From the NCBI RefSeq assembly GCF_004912145.1, contig NZ_STGT01000003.1:434001-498000 (forward strand): a stretch of DNA of 64,000 bases, in the 5' to 3' direction. The stretch's first letter is position 1; every line of letters starts with the position of its first letter. Source of the DNA: Peteryoungia rhizophila. Lineage in GTDB: Bacteria; Pseudomonadota; Alphaproteobacteria; Rhizobiales; Rhizobiaceae. Positions 59,905 to 64,000 of this stretch are shown one piece after another. The notes below the pieces were generated by a model. That model was given only the letters and a program-made list of their open reading frames with translations. It had not been told where the DNA came from and searched no databases. The position numbers were made by a program, and so were the translations under genes.

Positions 59905-61086
59905 ATGTCTGAGACGAATGGTCTGAACGGCCACCGCGAGGAGATCCACTGGCCCTCGCTGTTCGCAGCCATCTCTGCCATCTCGGCTGTCGGCATCGCA
60001 ATCGGCCTCGGCCTGCCGCTGCTCAGCATCATTCTGGAGAAGCGTGGCATCTCCTCGACGCTGATCGGTCTCAACTCGGCCATGGCCGGCATCGCCGCCA
60101 TGGCGGCAGCCCCCCTGACAACCAAGCTCGCCCACAAGCTCGGCGTTGTGCCGACCATGCTGTGGGCTGTCGTGCTCTCCGCTGTCAGCGCCGTCGGTTT
60201 TTATTATGCGACCGAGTTCTGGATGTGGTTTCCGCTGCGGATCGTCTTTCATGGTGCCACGACCACGCTCTTCATCCTGTCCGAATTCTGGATCAATGCG
60301 GCGGCACCATCGCGCAAGCGCGGCCTGGTCATGGGTATCTATGCCACCATGCTTGCCGTCGGCTTTGCCTGTGGCCCCCTTCTCTTCTCTGTGCTCGGCA
60401 GTGATGGCCTTCTTCCCTTTGCGGTCGGTGCCATCGCCATTCTGGCCGCTGCCATCCCGATCTATATCGCGCGAAACGAAAGCCCTGTTCTGGGTGACAA
60501 ACCGGAGATGCATTTCCTGCGCTACATCTTCCTGGTGCCGACCGCGACAGTAGCCGTCTTCGTCTTCGGGGCGGTCGAAGCAGGCGGCCTCTCGCTCTTC
60601 CCGATCTATGCGACCCGTACCGGCTTCACGGAGACCGAGGCAGCCCTGCTGTTAACCGTGATGGGTATCGGCAATATGGTTTTCCAGATCCCGCTTGGGC
60701 TGCTCTCGGACCGCATGCGCGACCGGCGTTTGCTCTTGTCCATCCTCGCTGCCGTCGGCCTTGCTGGCTCGCTGACCCTGCCGTGGCTCTCAGGCCAATG
60801 GCATCTGATGGCGATCGTGCTGCTCTTCTGGGGCGGCTGCGTCTCTGGCCTCTACACGGTGGGCCTGAGCCATCTCGGCTCGCGACTCACTGGTGCTGAT
60901 CTCGCAGCCGCCAATGCCGCCTTCATTTTCTGCTATGCGGTGGGCACGGTTGCCGGCCCACAGGCGATCGGAGCGGCTATCGACATCACGGGGAATGACG
61001 GATTTGCCTGGGCGATTGCGGGCTTCTTTGCCCTCTATGTCGTGCTTTCTCTGGGGCGCCTGGTTTTTAAACCGAAACGCACTTGA
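59905..61086 (+). CDS. MFS transporter
   Basis: A 393-residue, twelve-helix major facilitator from ATG at 59905. The first helix is SLFAAISAISAVGIAIGLGL, the first loop contains RGISSTLIGLNSAMAGIAAM, the conserved loop between helices 2 and 3 and the RKRGLVMGIYATMLAVGFAC segment are visible, and a repeat of the fold begins near ATVAVFVFGAVEAGGLSLFP with LLSDRMRDRRLLLSILAAVG. Substrate and direction cannot be assigned from sequence; the family includes sugar and drug exporters. It has a 255-base gap upstream with no gene. Confidence 0.9.
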   Translation: MSETNGLNGHREEIHWPSLFAAISAISAVGIAIGLGLPLLSIILEKRGISSTLIGLNSAMAGIAAMAAAPLTTKLAHKLGVVPTMLWAVVLSAVSAVGFYYATEFWMWFPLRIVFHGATTTLFILSEFWINAAAPSRKRGLVMGIYATMLAVGFACGPLLFSVLGSDGLLPFAVGAIAILAAAIPIYIARNESPVLGDKPEMHFLRYIFLVPTATVAVFVFGAVEAGGLSLFPIYATRTGFTETEAALLLTVMGIGNMVFQIPLGLLSDRMRDRRLLLSILAAVGLAGSLTLPWLSGQWHLMAIVLLFWGGCVSGLYTVGLSHLGSRLTGADLAAANAAFIFCYAVGTVAGPQAIGAAIDITGNDGFAWAIAGFFALYVVLSLGRLVFKPKRT

Positions 61087-61176
61087 CTTTTCGGGCGCGA
61101 TTTGTAGTTTCGCGCCAGATTTGCCGTGGGCCTCGTTCGGTCGTCCACGGCTTCGTTTATTAGAGGCAGGACGACC

Positions 61177-61344
61177 ATGGCCAAGGCTACAACCATCAAG
61201 ATCAAGCTTCTGTCGACGGCTGACACGGGTTTCTTTTACGTGACCACGAAGAACAGCCGCACCATGACGGACAAGATGACGAAGACCAAGTATGACCCGG
61301 TTGCTAAGAAGCATGTCGAGTTCAAGGAAACCAAGATCAAGTAA
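61177..61344 (+). CDS. rpmG: 50S ribosomal protein L33
   Basis: The 55-residue protein matches the alphaproteobacterial L33: [54 protein letters not shown]. It lacks the CxxC pairs of the zinc-binding form, so it is the C- variant. GAGGCAGG lies ahead of the ATG, and an intrinsic terminator follows 21 bases after the stop. Confidence 0.98.
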   Translation: MAKATTIKIKLLSTADTGFFYVTTKNSRTMTDKMTKTKYDPVAKKHVEFKETKIK

Positions 61345-61364
61345 GACTTGATCGAAGGCTTTTC

Positions 61365-61406
61365 AAAAAAAGGCGTGCCGCTTAATGCGGCGCGCCTTTT
61401 TCTTTT
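61365..61406 (+). terminator. Intrinsic terminator of rpmG
   Basis: AAGGCGTGCCGC, a five-base loop, and GCGGCGCGCCTT form a 12-pair stem (one G-T), with A residues before and TTTTTCTTTT after, 21 bases downstream of the stop. Confidence 0.95.
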
Positions 61407-61448
61407 GTCCCTTCCCGTCTCCCATCCAGCCACGCGCCAAAACGAAAA

Positions 61449-61554
61449 ACACCGGCCTCCTTGCGGAAACCGGTGTCTTTACAATAGGGGGTCGGCCGGC
61501 ATGCAACACGGCACGAGGAACCGTTTTGTTGTCACATACCAACCGACCGACCCC
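61449..61554 (-). ncRNA. Candidate structured RNA on the minus strand with its own terminator
   Basis: GGGGTCGGCCGG (61488-61499) pairs with CCGACCGACCCC (61543-61554) over 12 positions with one mismatch, enclosing a 43-base loop that can form further pairs. Read on the minus strand it is followed by ACACCGG (61470-61476) pairing with CCGGTGT (61449-61455) and then GTTTTTCGTTTT, the shape of an intrinsic terminator. No gene in the area would use a leftward terminator here. Together they fit a small non-coding transcript; expression is not shown by sequence. Confidence 0.4.
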
Positions 61555-61562
61555 ACGACCCA

Positions 61563-61897
61563 GGAGATGCGGCGGACCTGAGCATCATGGGGTATCCAGA
61601 ACCTCCTAAGAGGTCTTGTCTGCTGGCTGCAAGTTCTCCCAAGCAGAGACAAAAATCAACAGTTTATTAACCGCCGGACGGATGAACGTACGAATATGGT
61701 TAAATCACGAGGGGTTGAACTTGCCGCTACGCAGTGATCGTCAGTACTACACACATTGAAACTTGAGTTGACGGTCAGTTCATTTCGGATCTTCTCAAGT
61801 CTAGTTTACGAAAGCCGCAGAGTGTGTGGCAACCAAACCTAGGTCATCCACCCAAAGATAACGCTAATATTCAGGTAAATACAAAACCGGAGTAAGC
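61563..61897. other. Intergenic region between the RNA candidate and pleD
   Basis: No gene. GTCTGCT and AGCAGAGAC lie close together around 61616-61650 and could form a weak hairpin. The remainder, moderately AT-rich, would hold the promoter of the structured RNA on the minus strand and of the small frame at 61898 on the plus strand. No CtrA-type TTAA-N7-TTAA box was seen. Confidence 0.4.
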
Positions 61898-62044
61898 ATG
61901 TTGGCGAAAGCTGGCATCCGCATCTGCCCCGGTTGGTGCGAGACTATTCTGGCATGGACGGATAAGTCGCTTTGTAACTGCCCAAAAACACAGCATGAAT
62001 TGATCAAATCCATAGCCGAACTGGCCGTACAAAAAGCTGTGTAA
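61898..62044 (+). CDS. Possible 48-residue Cys-rich small protein
   Basis: An ATG preceded by GGAGTAAGC opens 48 codons. The product has four Cys in two groups (ICPGWCETILAWTD, SLCNCPKTQ) and a C-terminal helix (LIKSIAELAVQKAV), a plausible metal-binding mini-protein. It stands alone, 57 bases before the end of the convergent pleD gene. The frame is short, so chance is a real alternative; codon use and conservation would decide. Confidence 0.3.
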   Translation: MLAKAGIRICPGWCETILAWTDKSLCNCPKTQHELIKSIAELAVQKAV

Positions 62045-62101
62045 ATCTTCGCTGACAGCGGTGCCTACCGCTGAAACTGCTGCACTATTTCAAAAGGGTT
62101 A

Positions 62102-63475
62102 TCAGGCCGCCGCGGCGACGACGCGGTTACGGCCCGAATTCTTGGCCTCATAGAGCGCACGGTCTGCCTGTTTCAGCAGCTGCTCGGGCGTCTCGATACC
62201 CGGGCCGATCGTGGCAATGCCCATGGATGCGGTCAGCATCAGCGGTATCTCTCCCGTGCGGAGCTGGAAGGGCCTCGCTTCAATCATGCCCCGCAGCCGC
62301 TCGGCCACGGTTGCGGCCACCTCTGCCGGCGTGTCCGGCATGACGAGAACGAATTCTTCGCCGCCGAAACGGCAGGCGAGATCGGCACCACGCACAGTGG
62401 CACGGATCCGTCCGGCGAATTCCTTCAGCACTTCGTCGCCGGCATCGTGGCCGTAACCATCGTTCACCAGCTTGAAGCGGTCGATATCGGTGATGCAGAT
62501 CGTCAGTGGTCTACCCCGCACCTTGGCGCGGGCAAAGAGCGTGCGCAGCTGGGTGTCGAGATAGCGGCGATTGTGCAGGCCTGTCAGGCCGTCAGTGACA
62601 GCGAGCTCGATCGTCTGGCGCACACTGTTGCGCAGGCGATCATTGTAGCGCTTGCGGCGGACCTGGGTCAGGGAGCGCGCCATCAGTTCGTTGGGATCGA
62701 GCGGACGCACGACATAATCGTTCACGCCGAGATCGAGCGCGCGAATGATCATCTGCTCGTCGCCCTGTTCAGTGATCAGCAGGATCGGGATGAAGCGGGT
62801 GCGCTCCAACGATCTGATCTGCGAGCACAGGCGCAAGGGGTCGTAGTCTTCGAGATTGCAGTTGACGATGATGAGGTCGAACGTGTTCTCCGCCGCCTCG
62901 AACACCGCAGCCTGCGGGTCGGACATGGCAAAGACTTCGGCGATCGGCTTCAGCGACTTGATGATGCGTTCCTGCGAAGCCGCACGGCTATCCACCAGCA
63001 GAACATGTGCCTGCTCTTCCAGACGGCCGTCCTGGAGCCGCAGGATGTCATCCATGCCGGCCTGGCGGGTCGTGTCGTGGCGGATGCGCAGCTCGTCCGA
63101 CAAAGTCTTCAGGCGCACGAGGCTTTTCACACGCGAAATCAGCTGCAGGTCGTTGACAGGCTTGGTGAGGAAATCGTCGGCACCGGCCTTCAGGCCACGG
63201 ACGCGATCCGATGGCTGGTCGAGTGCCGTGACCATGACAACAGGGATATGGGCCGTGCGTGGGTTGGACTTCAGCCGCTCGCAGACCTCGAAGCCATCCA
63301 TTTCCGGCATCATGATGTCGAGCAGGATCACATCCACCTGGGTGCGGTCGCAGATGTCGAGCGCGTCGCGACCATTGCTCGCTGTCAGGACGTCGAAATA
63401 CTCCGCCATGAGCCGCGCTTCAAGCAGCTTCACGTTGGCAGGAATATCGTCGACGACCAGAATGCGCGCAGTCAT
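62102..63475 (-). CDS. pleD: Response regulator and diguanylate cyclase PleD
   Basis: A 457-residue protein that makes cyclic di-GMP at cell-cycle transitions. The first receiver domain has the phospho-acceptor Asp53 (VILLDIMMPEMDGFEVCERL), the second receiver domain lies at about 150-270, and the GGDEF domain begins near residue 300 with the active-site sequence RFGGEEF at about 368 (the GGEEF variant). The Caulobacter PleD has the same three-domain order. An inhibition-site RxxD could not be placed with confidence. It follows divK with 12 bases between. Confidence 0.95.
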   Translation of the reverse strand: MTARILVVDDIPANVKLLEARLMAEYFDVLTASNGRDALDICDRTQVDVILLDIMMPEMDGFEVCERLKSNPRTAHIPVVMVTALDQPSDRVRGLKAGADDFLTKPVNDLQLISRVKSLVRLKTLSDELRIRHDTTRQAGMDDILRLQDGRLEEQAHVLLVDSRAASQERIIKSLKPIAEVFAMSDPQAAVFEAAENTFDLIIVNCNLEDYDPLRLCSQIRSLERTRFIPILLITEQGDEQMIIRALDLGVNDYVVRPLDPNELMARSLTQVRRKRYNDRLRNSVRQTIELAVTDGLTGLHNRRYLDTQLRTLFARAKVRGRPLTICITDIDRFKLVNDGYGHDAGDEVLKEFAGRIRATVRGADLACRFGGEEFVLVMPDTPAEVAATVAERLRGMIEARPFQLRTGEIPLMLTASMGIATIGPGIETPEQLLKQADRALYEAKNSGRNRVVAAAA

Positions 63476-63487
63476 GTCACGTAATCC

Positions 63488-63859
63488 TCACGCATCCCCG
63501 AGATAGGTCTTGATGGTCTCAATGAATTTCGGCACCGAGATCGGCTTGGAGACATAGGCTTCGCAACCACCCTGGCGGATGCGCTCCTCGTCGCCCTTCA
63601 TGGCAAAAGCCGTGACTGCGATCACTGGAATGACGTGCAGTTCCGGGTCGTCCTTGAGCCATTTGGTGACTTCGAGACCGGAGACCTCGGGAAGCTGGAT
63701 GTCCATCAGTATAAGATCCGGCTTGTGACGGCGTGCGAGATCCATCGCTTCCATGCCGTTGCGGGTCTGAACCGTTTCATAGCCAGATGCTTCGATCAGA
63801 TCGCGGAAGAGCTTCATGTTGAGCTCGTTGTCTTCGACAATCATAACCTTTTTCGGCAT
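63488..63859 (-). CDS. divK: Single-domain response regulator DivK
   Basis: The 123-residue receiver protein has all active-site residues: Glu9-Asp10 ([20 protein letters not shown]), phospho-Asp53 ([20 protein letters not shown]), a Thr/Ala near 83 ([18 protein letters not shown]) and Lys105 ([17 protein letters not shown]). It relays signals from PleC and DivJ to DivL/CckA, controlling CtrA. The divK-pleD operon is standard in Rhizobiales and Caulobacter. No CtrA box was recognised upstream within the window. Confidence 0.95.
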   Translation of the reverse strand: MPKKVMIVEDNELNMKLFRDLIEASGYETVQTRNGMEAMDLARRHKPDLILMDIQLPEVSGLEVTKWLKDDPELHVIPVIAVTAFAMKGDEERIRQGGCEAYVSKPISVPKFIETIKTYLGDA

Positions 63860-63997
63860 TCACCCGGTCCTTTGTCCCGCGCATTCAGGCAGCCCGGAAC
63901 TGCGGGCCCGGCGCGAGTTGCGTCTTCCGTCATCGAGCATGCTAGTGCTATTTGGTTTCGAAATCGGTAATTTGCCAGTGTCAGAGGAAAAGACTTT

Positions 63998-64000
63998 ATG
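63998..64000 (+). CDS. Start codon of a gene continuing beyond the window
   Basis: The window ends in AGAGGA (63983-63988), nine bases, then ATG. This is a good ribosome binding site and start, divergent to divK, but only the first codon is inside the window. Nothing about the product can be read. Confidence 0.4.

Noticed and set aside
61501..61581. 26-codon frame inside the structured element at 61.5 kb
   Set aside because: It has no ribosome binding site and overlaps the conserved-looking stem; the secondary structure explains the sequence better.

Overview
The window reads as one contig of a Rhizobiaceae-type alphaproteobacterium (Rhizobium/Agrobacterium relatives). The evidence is the gene content and order of the chromosomal part: nadK, prfB, mrcA, amiC, rne; aroQ-accB-accC-aat with the DUF2155 and NDUFA12 genes; the gatCAB genes; pyrB-pyrC'-plsY-dprA-topA-rnr; rpmG; pleD-divK. 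The genus was not tested. DNA is GC-rich except in a few islets that look imported.

Layout. (1) 1 to about 15.38 kb is the right part of a prophage or prophage-derived island; its left part, with packaging and capsid genes and an integrase, lies outside the window. Plus-strand late genes include two large proteins that look like virion-internal or DNA-ejection proteins (3.8-8.3 kb) and a tail-fibre module (11.9-13.8 kb). They are interrupted by accessory cassettes: a leftward set with a small serine recombinase (0.16-2.3 kb), a tightly overlapping three-gene operon ending in an HNH nuclease (8.5-10.4 kb), leftward SRAP/YedK-like and lipoprotein genes (10.5-11.6 kb), and leftward DUF3800 and small Cys-rich genes (14-15.1 kb). 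The island stops at a tRNA-Thr(TGT) gene whose 3' end faces it, the usual geometry of a tRNA attachment site. (2) 15.6-31.7 kb is core chromosome: NAD kinase, RF2 with a programmed +1 frameshift, PBP1a, a periplasmic amidase, RNase E, an aminotransferase, a DsbA-like protein, and an aroQ-accB-accC-aat operon. (3) 31.7-35.6 kb is a variable islet with a frameshifted GC-poor gene, a decayed VOC gene fragment, a phospholipase-D-like gene and an intact VOC gene. (4) 35.7-46.7 kb holds DUF2155, NDUFA12, gatB, gatA and gatC, several GNAT acetyltransferases, a YjhX-like gene and a BrnTA toxin-antitoxin pair, a metallo-hydrolase, PhnA and RuvX. (5) 46.9-64 kb holds an AEC transporter, an AidB-like flavoprotein, the pyrB-to-dprA operon with a catalytically dead dihydroorotase homologue, topA-rnr-DUF983, an MFS transporter, rpmG, and the cell-cycle regulators pleD and divK.

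Best candidates for something undescribed: the three-gene HNH cassette in the prophage; the GC-poor frameshifted gene after aat; and two strongly structured non-coding elements (41.2 kb and 61.5 kb). Functions of unrecognised genes are not guessed; all identifications come from reading motifs by eye, with no database search.
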